A DNA stretch of 62,865 bases from an uncultured Mycoplasmatota bacterium (lineage in GTDB: Bacteria > Bacillota_I > Bacilli_A > RF39 > UBA660), in contig UQRY01000004.1 in NCBI GenBank assembly GCA_900543675.1, positions 1 through 62,865 of the forward strand, written 5' to 3'. Below the pieces are notes generated by a model. The model searched no databases and was not told the DNA's origin. It worked only from the letters and a program-made list of their open reading frames with translations. Below are positions 26,654 through 36,772 of the stretch, piece after piece (position 1 is the stretch's first letter; every line of letters starts with the position of its first letter). A program made the position numbers and the translations under genes.

Positions 26654-28846
26654 TTATTCATGAATATTTTGAATTAAAAATTTTTTTAAAGAAGTATTTC
26701 TAATATCGACATCATTATTTTGAATAGCCATACACAAAGCATCAATTTCTCCTACTAAATAAAGCTTCTTTTTGGCTCTTGTTACCGCTGTATAAATTAG
26801 TTTTCGATAAAGCATTTTTCCGTATCCCCTAACAATCGGAATAACGACAGTATCAAACTCACTACCTTGACTTTTATGAATACTAATCGCATAAGCATGT
26901 TTAAATTTATTAAAATTACTAGCCGTATAACGTACTTTATTCCCATCGAAATCAATCCAAATTTCTTTTTTACTACCAACAACGCGAATTTCTTCGATTA
27001 TCCCAATATCCCCATTAAATACATTCTCGTCAGGCATATTCGATAACTGAATCACTTTATCATTTTCTCGAAACAAAACATCATTAATTAAAATTTCTTT
27101 TTTCTCTGTATGTTTTGGATTAAAGACTTCTTGTAAAACTGCATTTAACTGATCAATTCCATTTATTGTCTTATACATAGGTGCGAGCACTTGAAAATTC
27201 ATTAATTTATCTTGATATAAAGAAGCAATTTCTACTACTTTTTCTTTTACTTTAAGTGGGGGAACTGGATCAAATAATAAATCTTCTTGAAGATTAAAAA
27301 TACTTTGATCTAAACAATCATCTTTAATCTGGTAAGCTAAAGTAACAATATTTGAACCTGATGATTGACGATATAACTGTTTAAGTTCAACCGTATGAAT
27401 CATCTTACTATCGATCATATCCTTTAATAATTGTCCAGGACCAACACTAGGTAACTGATGATAATCACCAACCAAAATTAATTTTGTATCATAACGTAAT
27501 CCTTTTAATAAATGATCGAAAAGATAAGTATCTACCATACTAAATTCATCAATAATCACTAACTTAGCGTCACTTTTATTATATTCATTAACCGCGAAAT
27601 AATCCCCTTCTTTATTCCACTTTAAAAAACGATGAATCGTAAGAGCGGGTAAAAAAGTAGATTCACTAATTCGCTTACTAGCTCTTCCTGTTGGGGCTAG
27701 TAAAACAACTTCTTTTTGTAAACGTTCGTAAGAAAGTTTATAAATTCTACTATAAAGCTCACAAATTGCTTTAATAATTGTAGTTTTACCGGTACCTGGA
27801 CCTCCAGTTACAATGAGAATATTTTTTTCCAAAGCTTTTCTAATTGCCTCTATTTGTTCATCATTATAAACACAACCAAAATGAGCTTCAACTTCTTTCA
27901 AATAAGTAGTCATCTTCTTATCAGAAAAGTCAGCTTTACGCATTAAATAACCACAACGTTTACTAATATTCTGTTCAGCATCATACATTTTTCTTAAATA
28001 ATAATGCTCATCTTCAAGAATAATCTTCATATCCGTTAATAACTGTTCTAAAGAAGAAGATAACTCACTAGGGGCAATATCATTACCTAAAGCTCTAACC
28101 ACAAAGGCATGAATCTCAGGAAGCGACAAATAACTATGCCCATATAAATTACACACTTCATCGATAACATACAAAATAGCTGCCATTATTCGTCTCGCAT
28201 CATCACGTTTACCACCTTGCTTTAAAAAAATAGTATCTACTTTTTTAAAACTAATCTCATCAATATCTTCCATAAACAAATAAATATTTTGTTCTAAGAC
28301 ATCCAAAGTTTTTTGCTTATAAGCATTATAAATTATTAAACTATCTTTTGTTGAAAAACCTAACTCATTAAGTTTTAACACGGTTTGATAACTAGCTTCG
28401 TATTCTTCTAATGTACGGTGTAGATTATCGATTTGCTTTTTCGTTATACCCGGTATTAATAGTAAATCAGAAGGATTTTCTAAGATGATTGTTAACGTAT
28501 CTTTTCCTAAATAAGAAACGATTTTTTCTGCTGTCTTCTCCCCGATTCCTTTAAATAAACCACTACTTAAGAATTCGACAATCGCATCTTTTTCTTCAGG
28601 CAATACTCTCTCGTAGGAATCAACTTGAAACTGTTCTCCATATTTTTCATGTTCAACTAACTTTCCATAAAATAGATAAGTATCCTCTTCGTTAAGTTCA
28701 TGAAAATAACCTGTAAAAGTAATGGTATGATTCACATAGAACACTAAGTCCTCACCAGTTGCTTCTTTTACCTTAAATAACCCGATAACATACCCTTTAT
28801 CACTTTTATAAATATATCGTTTGAAATTTCCTTTTAACGTTTCCAT
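26654..28846 (-). CDS. recD2: RecD2-type DNA helicase
   Basis: A 5'-3' SF1B helicase of DNA repair and replication-fork maintenance in organisms using AddAB rather than RecBCD. In the 730 residues: N-terminal OB-like domain (KGNFKRYIYKSDKGYVI), helix-hairpin-helix (GLFKGIGEKTAEKIVSYLG), Walker A GGPGTGKTT, Walker B VIIDEFSMVD, and the SH3/UvrD-like C-terminal box AISIHKSQGSEFD. Length is usual. ATG 28846 has AGGTGATAAC. In Bacillus the relative yrrC lies in the same chromosomal neighbourhood as yrrI and alaS. Confidence 0.95.
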   Translation of the reverse strand: METLKGNFKRYIYKSDKGYVIGLFKVKEATGEDLVFYVNHTITFTGYFHELNEEDTYLFYGKLVEHEKYGEQFQVDSYERVLPEEKDAIVEFLSSGLFKGIGEKTAEKIVSYLGKDTLTIILENPSDLLLIPGITKKQIDNLHRTLEEYEASYQTVLKLNELGFSTKDSLIIYNAYKQKTLDVLEQNIYLFMEDIDEISFKKVDTIFLKQGGKRDDARRIMAAILYVIDEVCNLYGHSYLSLPEIHAFVVRALGNDIAPSELSSSLEQLLTDMKIILEDEHYYLRKMYDAEQNISKRCGYLMRKADFSDKKMTTYLKEVEAHFGCVYNDEQIEAIRKALEKNILIVTGGPGTGKTTIIKAICELYSRIYKLSYERLQKEVVLLAPTGRASKRISESTFLPALTIHRFLKWNKEGDYFAVNEYNKSDAKLVIIDEFSMVDTYLFDHLLKGLRYDTKLILVGDYHQLPSVGPGQLLKDMIDSKMIHTVELKQLYRQSSGSNIVTLAYQIKDDCLDQSIFNLQEDLLFDPVPPLKVKEKVVEIASLYQDKLMNFQVLAPMYKTINGIDQLNAVLQEVFNPKHTEKKEILINDVLFRENDKVIQLSNMPDENVFNGDIGIIEEIRVVGSKKEIWIDFDGNKVRYTASNFNKFKHAYAISIHKSQGSEFDTVVIPIVRGYGKMLYRKLIYTAVTRAKKKLYLVGEIDALCMAIQNNDVDIRNTSLKKFLIQNIHE

Positions 28847-28877
28847 GTTATCACCTGTACTTTTATTTTACTAACGA

Positions 28878-28908
28878 AAGAAAAAAAATCAACGGTTATT
28901 GATTTTTA
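28878..28908 (-). terminator. Terminator between a small gene and recD2
   Basis: On the minus strand ATCAA and TTGAT flank a six-base loop, followed by eight T, immediately after the stop codon of the 73-residue gene. Confidence 0.65.
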
Positions 28909-29127
28909 TTCTGCAGGCTGTTTTTCTAAAAATAATTTCATCGCTTGATCGACTTCTTCTTTATTATCTAATCCCTCTAAGAAATTTTCATCATTCTTGA
29001 CTACTTGTTTACGAACACAAAAATCATTAGGATCTTTTATATTAGACAAATAGATATAAGAATCAATCTTTTCGATAACTGCATAAGTATTACCATCTTC
29101 TAATGTTATTACACTATTATTAATCAC
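28906..29127 (-). CDS. Small DUF1292-like protein (73 residues)
   Basis: The start is GTG 29127, six bases after AGGTG; the GTG at 29136 overlaps that ribosome site. The sequence VITLEDGNTYAVIEKI, then YIYLSNIKDPNDFCVRK and an acidic C-terminus, resembles the small beta-rich DUF1292/YrzB group, whose function is unknown. It starts five bases after the stop of the preceding membrane protein gene, so the two are cotranscribed. The DUF assignment is tentative. Confidence 0.65.
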   Translation of the reverse strand: MINNSVITLEDGNTYAVIEKIDSYIYLSNIKDPNDFCVRKQVVKNDENFLEGLDNKEEVDQAMKLFLEKQPAE

Positions 29128-29132
29128 ACTTA

Positions 29133-29711
29133 TCACCTACTCTTATATTCTTCTATAGTTTGGTCTACCGTTTTATCGATAGAATCTTTCGTTAAATCAG
29201 ACAAAGGAAATAACCCATCGGCTTCTTCTCTAGTCATAGACTGTGAATTATCGACATGTCCTCCCCACGGAGTATAATCACCAGATTGCTTCAATATTTC
29301 TTTATTTTCGTTGATTTTGTCTAAATCAGCCATAGCATTATTTACCACATTTAATACCCCATCACGTTCTTGATGAAATATTTCTTGTTGATCAGCGTTT
29401 AATTCTGTTTTTGCATCATGATTTAATAGATTATTATAGCTAGAAAGAGTTTCAGCTTTATTTCCAACAAAAGCAATACCAGCTATCACTCCAACAGTAG
29501 TTAGTCTAATTACTGCGCCTTTCACATAATTTTGAAATTTACTAGTTCTTCCTACATATAACTCGCCAGCTATTTTTTGGGATTTAGAATGTTTTTCATC
29601 TTGAATACTTTTTTGATAAAAGCGTTCAATAACTGCTTGTTTTTCTTCTTCTGTCATTCGCTTGGAATGCTCGTTCGCTATATTCATTAGTGTTTCATCG
29701 ATTTCCTTCAT
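29133..29711 (-). CDS. Unknown 192-residue single-helix membrane protein
   Basis: I do not recognise a family. The N-terminal half is charged and helical (EHSKRMTEEEKQAVIERFYQ). A single hydrophobic segment lies at ~65-85 (VIRLTTVGVIAGIAFVG), followed by a polar, Asp/Glu-rich part with DYTPWGGHVDNS. It looks like a bitopic membrane protein. ATG 29711 has AGGTGATAAT. It sits 33 bases after the mtaB stop codon and is coupled to the small DUF1292-like gene, probably all in the addB-addA-mtaB transcript. Confidence 0.7.
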   Translation of the reverse strand: MKEIDETLMNIANEHSKRMTEEEKQAVIERFYQKSIQDEKHSKSQKIAGELYVGRTSKFQNYVKGAVIRLTTVGVIAGIAFVGNKAETLSSYNNLLNHDAKTELNADQQEIFHQERDGVLNVVNNAMADLDKINENKEILKQSGDYTPWGGHVDNSQSMTREEADGLFPLSDLTKDSIDKTVDQTIEEYKSR

Positions 29712-29744
29712 ATTATCACCTACTATCCATTATAAAACAAATTT

Positions 29745-31043
29745 CTATTGTTTGACAACCTCTTTTTCTGTTAAAGGAGAAGCAACACAACAAGGATAAG
29801 CAACTTTTAAAATTTTAACAGGAATAAGATCACCACTCTGATAGCTGCCCTCTAGCTGAACAAAAAGATAATTTCCTGTATGTCCGTAACTTATCCCATC
29901 ACGTTCACGCTCGATTAAAACTTCCACAGTTTTTCCAACAAATTGTTCCATATAAGATTTTTCTAAGTGATTAGACAAAGACAGTAAACGTTTTACTCGT
30001 TCTTTTTTGATTGGCCCTAATACTTGATCTTTCATCTTACTGGCTGCTGTTTTAGAACGAATAGAATAAGGGAAAACATGAATTTTCGCAAAATTTATCT
30101 CTTCACAAAAACGGTAAGTTTCCATAAAGCGTTCCTCATCTTCACCTGGGAAACCAACAATCACATCCGTCGTAATCGCAATTTCTGGGCGAATTGAACG
30201 AATCTTTCTTATTTTTTCTCGGTAATAAGCCGTATCATATTTACGATTCATCCGTTTTAAAATTTCATCACTTCCAGCTTGTAAGGGAATATGTAAGTGA
30301 TTGACAATAACCTCATTAGCGGCGATTAATTCAAGAACACGATCATTTAATTCTGTAATTTCTATCGACGATATCCGAAGTCGCTTCAACCCTTTTAACT
30401 CTACAATATCAGCTAGCAAAGAAGCAAAGTCAGTACCTAAATCCACCCCGTAATTGCCAGTATGAATTCCTGTTAAAACAATTTCTTGAAAACCATGTTG
30501 AATTAAACATTCTATTTCCCGTAACACAACATCTTTCTTTTTACTACGACATCTTCCCCTAACACGTGGGATAATACAATAACTACAAAAATTCTCACAG
30601 CCATCTTGAATTTTGACAAAAGCCCGTGTACGATTTTCAAAATCTTTAATCTCCATATCTTCAAACTCATCGCCCAAGTCATCATATAGATCACGAATTG
30701 TTTCTTTCTTAGCGAAATATTCCTCTACCAAAGAAACAATCTTACTTTTGTCTTTATTTCCTAAAACGATATCGACACCATCTAATGAAATATCTTTATT
30801 CGCCTCAATAAAACACCCCATCGCGACAATACAAGCATCGGGATTCCTTCTTACTACTTGATGAATCATCTTTCTACTCTTCACATCGCTCTGATTCGTA
30901 ACCGTACAAGTATTAATAATATAAACATCACATGTATCTTCGAAATCAGCTATTTTGTACCCTGCTTCACGAAATAAACTAGCTATATATTCACTTTCAT
31001 AAGTATTTACCTTACACCCTAAAGTATAAATTCCTACTTTCAT
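29745..31043 (-). CDS. mtaB: tRNA t6A37 methylthiotransferase
   Basis: MtaB (YqeV type) turns N6-threonylcarbamoyladenosine at position 37 of ANN-decoding tRNAs into ms2t6A, using two 4Fe-4S clusters and SAM. In the 432 residues: the N-terminal MTTase domain with GCKVNTYES, NTCTVTNQSD and AMGCFIE; the radical SAM motif C-x3-C-x2-C in CENFCSYCIIP; and a C-terminal TRAM-like domain (GKTVEVLIERERDG). GGAG lies eight bases before the ATG. With TcdA (59982-60662) this window holds two late steps of t6A hypermodification. Confidence 0.95.
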   Translation of the reverse strand: MKVGIYTLGCKVNTYESEYIASLFREAGYKIADFEDTCDVYIINTCTVTNQSDVKSRKMIHQVVRRNPDACIVAMGCFIEANKDISLDGVDIVLGNKDKSKIVSLVEEYFAKKETIRDLYDDLGDEFEDMEIKDFENRTRAFVKIQDGCENFCSYCIIPRVRGRCRSKKKDVVLREIECLIQHGFQEIVLTGIHTGNYGVDLGTDFASLLADIVELKGLKRLRISSIEITELNDRVLELIAANEVIVNHLHIPLQAGSDEILKRMNRKYDTAYYREKIRKIRSIRPEIAITTDVIVGFPGEDEERFMETYRFCEEINFAKIHVFPYSIRSKTAASKMKDQVLGPIKKERVKRLLSLSNHLEKSYMEQFVGKTVEVLIERERDGISYGHTGNYLFVQLEGSYQSGDLIPVKILKVAYPCCVASPLTEKEVVKQ

Positions 31044-31073
31044 ATTACCAACTCCAAAACTTCTCGTATTATA

Positions 31074-34000
31074 TCACACCGAAGATAATAAAAGCAATTC
31101 TTCATCCATAATCGAATAAAGATAAATATTAACTACTTTACCACTCACTGTATTCAAATAATGTTGATAACCACGTAACTGTTTCAAATAAGCTTCATCT
31201 TGAATCTTCTTTAATTTATAATCAACAACATCAATCCTATTTTCTCGTTCTAAGAAAAGATCGATGATTCCATGATAAACCTTATCCTCTTCTTCGTACA
31301 TAAATTCATACTCTTGATAAATATTAGTATGTTCTAAATCCTCTAATAACGGTAAACTTAAAAAATGTTTTATCTTATTCATTAGAAAAGGATTTAATCC
31401 TAAACGATCTAAATTAGGATGACGAAAATCTAGACATTCTAATAGGTGGTGAACGGTTAACCCAAACTCCAAATTATGGGCTTTATCTTTATCGATAAGA
31501 TCAATCATCCGTTTAGAAAAAGTAACTTCTGTTTCTTCTAATTGAGGGAAAATTTCTACTTCTTTAACGGTTAATGGCTTCTCCGTACCAACAGAAACAC
31601 TTTTCTCAAAATCAAAACTATTTAACTTCTTATAATCCATCGATAAAGACACTTCATCTAGAGAAATTGGAGTAACAAAAGAAGAAATATCTTCATAGAT
31701 GCTTTTTAAAATTTCTAAAAAAGAATTATACTGTAGTCGTCTATCTAATGAAACAACCCCATCTTTGTCAACTAACATCTCTTCTTCAGAAAAATTTCCG
31801 ACTAAGATCATTTTCTCTTTACACCGAGTTAAGGCTACATAAAAAAGTCGAATTTTCTCACTGATCTCTTCTAAATAAAATTTCTGTCTAAGTAAAGTTT
31901 TATAAATCGTATCTCCATACCCTTCTTTAAAATAAGGCGTAATAATACCATAAGTAGAATCATACAAAATCTTATCTTTTAAATCGCTAACATTGAACTT
32001 AGCGGATAAACCAGTATAGTAACAAATAGGATATTCTAACCCTTTGGATTTATGAATAGTCATAATTTTAACACTATTATCAGAAGAAAGAGAGGAAGGG
32101 ATCTTAATTTCTTCATTTGAATCAATTGTATCCTCTAAATAAGAAGAGAACTCTTCTAAACCAAATCCCATCTTACCAAGATTTTCGGCTGATTCTGTAA
32201 TGTACTCTAAATTAGCAATTCCAAGCTCAACATTTCCTGTCGTAATCTTTTTTTGATAAAACTCAAAACAAGTAATAATCTTTTCCATCAATGTAGCTAA
32301 ATCACAAGCCTCTATATCGACAAGTAATTCACTGATTTTATCCATAATTGGATTATGAAAATAATCATGACTAGTAAGAATAGTAAATAATTCTTGATCA
32401 CTCATTCTAAATAGATAACTTCTACCAATACTCATCAAAGCGTATTGAAACGTTTGATCAAATTCTTTCTTTCTAGTTTTAATTAATAACTGTAAAATAT
32501 GATGAACCAAGTAAATCTCTACTTGTTGCATAATATTATCATCTTTCAAAATCGTAAGAGGAATTTTCTTATACTCGAATATTTTCTTATAAAGTTCAAA
32601 CTTACTACTTCTATCCATCAAAATAACAAAGTCTTGATAAGTGGCTTCTCTTAAAATACATTCATCTTTATCAAAAATCTGATAATGTCCTTCTACTTTC
32701 TTCAAGATATCATCCGCTACGATAAAAGCCTCAATTTCATCTTTAGAATATAAACTATTTTTTTCATATTCATACTGATAAAGTTCAGTAGTATAGTTTT
32801 GCGTTGTTTTTCCTTCTTCTTGATAAGTATGATTTCCAAACACCATTCGATGACTAACCGAATAAGCTGCACCTCCTACTTCATCATCCATAATAAAATT
32901 AAAAATATGATTAATATCTTCTAGAACTTCTTTTCGACTACGAAAGTTCTTTACTAAATCAATTTTTTTACCGCCATTATTATTCGCATAACGATCGTAT
33001 TTATCTTTAAAAATATAAGGATTCGCATTACGGAAACGATAAATCGATTGTTTCACATCTCCTACCATATAAACATTATTGTTTTCGATCAAACGAATAA
33101 AATCTTCCTGTAGATCACTCGTATCCTGATATTCATCGATCATAATCTCATTAAAATAATCTCGTAAACTCGTTCTAATATCTTCATTTTCTTTCACAAT
33201 CTTGATTGTCATTTTACTAATATCGACAAATTCATAGGTATCATGTGCTTGTTTATAAAGAGTAAGTTCATGATCTAATTTTAAAATAATCGAGATTAAA
33301 CAATCGACATAATCCTTAGTAGAAAGAATCGTCTCTTTAATCTCTTCTTCCGACTCATATTGACACATCGATTTAAGATGAAGAAGAAGTTTGTTGATGG
33401 CTTCTTTTTGAGCCTTAACTTCATCACTTGAACCACGCGGTAACATCGGCATTTTAACATCGAGATGAGAAATAATTTCATCATAGTGCTGACACCCAAG
33501 TAATCCCGCCAAAGAATCAGATAGCTTCGCAAAATAATCCCCATCGACCATAAGGGAAATTGTATTTAGTCTTTCCTCAATCTTAGAAATATCCTCAATC
33601 AACAAATGACAATAAGAAGCAATATCTTGGTCTATTTTTTCTATAGAAAAATTCTTATCATAATTCTTTAAATAATCTTCCTTATCATAGCGCATATCTA
33701 GTTTATCATTTAATTTTAAAATAGCTTCTCTGATTTCTCGATCATCTTTTAAACAAAAATCCGTCACTAACCGTTCAAACTTTTCATCAGGATGTAAATA
33801 TAATTCATCCATAATCTTATCTAGAGTGTTTCTTTTAATAAAATTACTGACACTTCCATCCATAATGCTGACATTTTTACTAATATTTAAACGATCATGA
33901 TACTTTTTCACAATAGACAAACTAAAAGAGTCAAAAGTCGTAATATACGCTTTATCAATTTTAGCTACCTGTTCTTCTAAGCCCGCTTGTTTAATCTTCT

Positions 34001-34205
34001 TTCGAATCCGAAGCATCATCTCATAAGCCGCCGCTTTCGTAAAGGTAAGAATAAGTAAACGATCAATATCAACACCCTCTAACACTTTACGTAAGGCTCT
34101 TTCGGATAATACGGCCGTTTTTCCACTACCAGCTCCAGCACTAACAATAATATTCATTCCTTCACTGTCGATAGCTTCTTGTTGTTTCTTTGTCCAACTA
34201 GGCAT
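31074..34205 (-). CDS. addA: AddA, helicase/nuclease subunit A
   Basis: The subunit supplies the 3'-5' UvrD-type helicase and one nuclease of AddAB, which processes double-strand breaks for RecA loading. Visible: Walker A SAGAGSGKTA at the N-terminus, DEYQDTSDLQEDF (Walker B), QSIYRFRNANP, TIHKSKGLEYP and the C-terminal nuclease motif VVDYKLKK. I prefer ATG 34205, eight bases after GGAGG, over GTG 34214. At ~1043 residues it is somewhat shorter than the ~1200 usual in Firmicutes. The start overlaps the end of addB by eight bases. Confidence 0.95.
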   Translation of the reverse strand: MPSWTKKQQEAIDSEGMNIIVSAGAGSGKTAVLSERALRKVLEGVDIDRLLILTFTKAAAYEMMLRIRKKIKQAGLEEQVAKIDKAYITTFDSFSLSIVKKYHDRLNISKNVSIMDGSVSNFIKRNTLDKIMDELYLHPDEKFERLVTDFCLKDDREIREAILKLNDKLDMRYDKEDYLKNYDKNFSIEKIDQDIASYCHLLIEDISKIEERLNTISLMVDGDYFAKLSDSLAGLLGCQHYDEIISHLDVKMPMLPRGSSDEVKAQKEAINKLLLHLKSMCQYESEEEIKETILSTKDYVDCLISIILKLDHELTLYKQAHDTYEFVDISKMTIKIVKENEDIRTSLRDYFNEIMIDEYQDTSDLQEDFIRLIENNNVYMVGDVKQSIYRFRNANPYIFKDKYDRYANNNGGKKIDLVKNFRSRKEVLEDINHIFNFIMDDEVGGAAYSVSHRMVFGNHTYQEEGKTTQNYTTELYQYEYEKNSLYSKDEIEAFIVADDILKKVEGHYQIFDKDECILREATYQDFVILMDRSSKFELYKKIFEYKKIPLTILKDDNIMQQVEIYLVHHILQLLIKTRKKEFDQTFQYALMSIGRSYLFRMSDQELFTILTSHDYFHNPIMDKISELLVDIEACDLATLMEKIITCFEFYQKKITTGNVELGIANLEYITESAENLGKMGFGLEEFSSYLEDTIDSNEEIKIPSSLSSDNSVKIMTIHKSKGLEYPICYYTGLSAKFNVSDLKDKILYDSTYGIITPYFKEGYGDTIYKTLLRQKFYLEEISEKIRLFYVALTRCKEKMILVGNFSEEEMLVDKDGVVSLDRRLQYNSFLEILKSIYEDISSFVTPISLDEVSLSMDYKKLNSFDFEKSVSVGTEKPLTVKEVEIFPQLEETEVTFSKRMIDLIDKDKAHNLEFGLTVHHLLECLDFRHPNLDRLGLNPFLMNKIKHFLSLPLLEDLEHTNIYQEYEFMYEEEDKVYHGIIDLFLERENRIDVVDYKLKKIQDEAYLKQLRGYQHYLNTVSGKVVNIYLYSIMDEELLLLSSV

Positions 34206-36624
34206 CTTCTTCACCTCCTAAAAACTCTAAATTTTTATATTCTTTCAAATAGACAATATCTTCTTCTCTCCTAAAACAAATATCTTGATAAGGACAATAA
34301 AGACATCCTACCAAAGAAGTTCCTATTTGTTTAGGATTAATCCTAAAATCTCCTGCCAAAATCTTGGTTGATGCTTCCTTAATTCTAGAATCAACAATGG
34401 TATCTAGCTTTTTAAATTTATCTTGACTTAATACTTTACTATAGTGATAAAAGCCATTTTTTCCCATCTTCATTCCCCGAATTAACTGACTATCCTGATA
34501 AGTCATATCAAATTCAGATAAAAGTTCCTCATCTTCTAGAGAATAACCCACTAATTTTAAATTATTTTCTTTTTGCGTAAGATAAGATTCTCCTAATTCT
34601 CTACGCAACTCCTTATTGATAATCCGCTGTAAATAAATGCCTACAACAATTGGATTTCTAAACTTATTACTGTGTAATAATAGGTGTAAATAAACCGGTA
34701 ACTGCATACCAATTCCATAAATAGTACCATTTAAATTATCAGGAAGATTTCCTGTCTTATAATCGACAATGCTAAGATAGGTACCTTCTGGTTTTTTTAC
34801 ATACATGATTTTATCGATCACACCCATAAAAGTAACACGAACTTCACCTTGACTAACGGGTAAATAAAACTTTTCTTCATGGTATTCTTGATCAAACTTC
34901 GTATAATTTTGTTGTTTCTTTAACGTTTCAAGATCAAACTTCAACTCATCTTTTAATTTAGAAACCAAAAGTAGTTCATTTGCTGAAAAAGAATATTTTT
35001 CTAATTCGGAAGAAAATGCTTGTTCAAAATCAAAATCAGTATCTAAATAGTGACTTAACACATCATGAAAAATCGTACCAATATTCGTAACCAAACTCTC
35101 CTCAAACAAACTAAGTTTTAAAATATTCGCTAAATAATAACGAAAAGAACAGCGATAAAAATTATCGATACTAGAATAGGATAACAATAGCTTATGATCT
35201 AAATAGCGATACAAGTCATCTAAATTTACCCCTGTAAATTGATTTTGATAGGTAAGATAAGGAATCTTAGGATAAGTCACATATAATTCTTTCAGTTGTT
35301 CTTCCATTATCCCATATTTATTTAAACGGTCTAGTTTTTCCGCTAAAACAATCTGGTTAAACCGATGAGAATCACCATAAGATAATGTTTTCTTTTCTAC
35401 AGGTAACTGCCATTCTTCAATAAGTAAGGAAGGATTATAAGTATTAAAGGCACTTTTTTCTTTATACGAAACAAAAAGTAGAGAAACAGAAGCTAACTTT
35501 TGTCTAACACGCTCCTTTTCACGGATATTTTTCCCGTCACTTGTCAAAAGTCCAACTTTTTGTTTTTCCTCATCAGTTAAAATATCGACATCTTGGTAAA
35601 CAACCGGAATATTCTCTTGATTAAAACCTAAAACAAAATAATACATAGAAGAATCATTGGTCATTTCGTCTAGAGAAATTACTCGAATCGCATTTTTTAA
35701 ATGATTAGTTTTCCGTTTTGTTTTCTTTAACTCTGCTTCCAAAAGAGGATAAAATAACGTTAATGGTTTATCCCACCAATAATAACGATTGAAAATGGTA
35801 ATAAGCTGATTGATCACTTCTTCCTGATGGGGATATTTTTCCTTCAATTGATCCACTAATTCAAGAAAACTAGAACAAGAATCAAGTAAGGATAAAACCG
35901 TATTTCCCATTTCTGTTTCATATAAAGAACTATTTGTTTCAAAATCAAGGGGCAGATGATACCAACTAAAAATTCGTTTTAGTGGTTGACGGTATTCGCT
36001 CCCTAATGCCACGATTGAAAAATGAGAAATAGGAACTTCTTGATCAAATAAATTCTTTATCTTAGAAGCACAATAAGAAATTTCTTGATCGATAGTCACA
36101 AAAGAAGATACCGTAATATCTGGATTACTCCTAACTTCGTTAGAAATCATTGTAGCCCCTAACGAAAGAAATACTTTTCTTTCATAGGGTTCTAAATTCT
36201 CTTCATCAACAACCGCAATTGTTTGCCCTTTTAAACCATTCAAAAAGAAAGGATCAAAAATCAGTAACTGATTCTTTTCTAAATCATCTCTCATTTCTTT
36301 CAAAAAACGCAATTTATTCGTCGATAGCTCTTTCGTATTTAAAGTATACATCGCTTGTAAATACTCTAAAACAATATCATACTTTAACTGATACTTTTCC
36401 ATACAATAAAAAATTGTCTTCTCGTCATAGTCAAAAAAATAATGACGTTTGAATTCCTCTTTGGTCATTATCTTTGAAGAAACAAGTTTTTTCTTTCTAC
36501 TCATCATAAGAAGAAACTCTTTCTTTAATAAAGATGGCATAATGACTAATGAATATTTTTCCATTTCTTCAAACACAGTTATCACTTCCCTATTCATCAT
36601 TATACCATAGAGAAAAAGAAACAT
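34198..36624 (-). CDS. addB: AddB-like helicase/nuclease subunit B
   Basis: It is the partner of AddA: an inactivated helicase fold plus a second nuclease held by a 4Fe-4S cluster. The C-terminal nuclease shows FMGVIDKIMYV and SIVDYKTGN. Cysteines for the cluster are in FYRCSFRYYL and GCLYCPYQDICF. The N-terminus lacks the Walker A motif of Bacillus AddB, and the protein is short (808 at most, versus ~1150), so it is a reduced form. The start is unclear: ATG 36624 is only two bases from GAGGTG, while GTG 36576 and ATG 36564 are alternatives. Confidence 0.85.
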   Translation of the reverse strand: MFLFLYGIMMNREVITVFEEMEKYSLVIMPSLLKKEFLLMMSRKKKLVSSKIMTKEEFKRHYFFDYDEKTIFYCMEKYQLKYDIVLEYLQAMYTLNTKELSTNKLRFLKEMRDDLEKNQLLIFDPFFLNGLKGQTIAVVDEENLEPYERKVFLSLGATMISNEVRSNPDITVSSFVTIDQEISYCASKIKNLFDQEVPISHFSIVALGSEYRQPLKRIFSWYHLPLDFETNSSLYETEMGNTVLSLLDSCSSFLELVDQLKEKYPHQEEVINQLITIFNRYYWWDKPLTLFYPLLEAELKKTKRKTNHLKNAIRVISLDEMTNDSSMYYFVLGFNQENIPVVYQDVDILTDEEKQKVGLLTSDGKNIREKERVRQKLASVSLLFVSYKEKSAFNTYNPSLLIEEWQLPVEKKTLSYGDSHRFNQIVLAEKLDRLNKYGIMEEQLKELYVTYPKIPYLTYQNQFTGVNLDDLYRYLDHKLLLSYSSIDNFYRCSFRYYLANILKLSLFEESLVTNIGTIFHDVLSHYLDTDFDFEQAFSSELEKYSFSANELLLVSKLKDELKFDLETLKKQQNYTKFDQEYHEEKFYLPVSQGEVRVTFMGVIDKIMYVKKPEGTYLSIVDYKTGNLPDNLNGTIYGIGMQLPVYLHLLLHSNKFRNPIVVGIYLQRIINKELRRELGESYLTQKENNLKLVGYSLEDEELLSEFDMTYQDSQLIRGMKMGKNGFYHYSKVLSQDKFKKLDTIVDSRIKEASTKILAGDFRINPKQIGTSLVGCLYCPYQDICFRREEDIVYLKEYKNLEFLGGEEDA

Positions 36625-36772
36625 CTCACCTCAAATATAGAAAAATAACTATTTCTAAAAAAACGAAGCTGTTTATTTATCCAACAAAAAAATTACTTTC
36701 CAACAAAAAAGATGAGTACCTATTTTGTTTCAATAAATACTCTATCTTTTATTCTCCACTTATCTTCACCAA

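Noticed and set aside
36564..36624. Promoter TATAAT inside the first codons of addB
   Set aside because: The minus strand has GGTATAATG there, but no -35 at a usable distance; it only adds doubt to the addB start and was not called.
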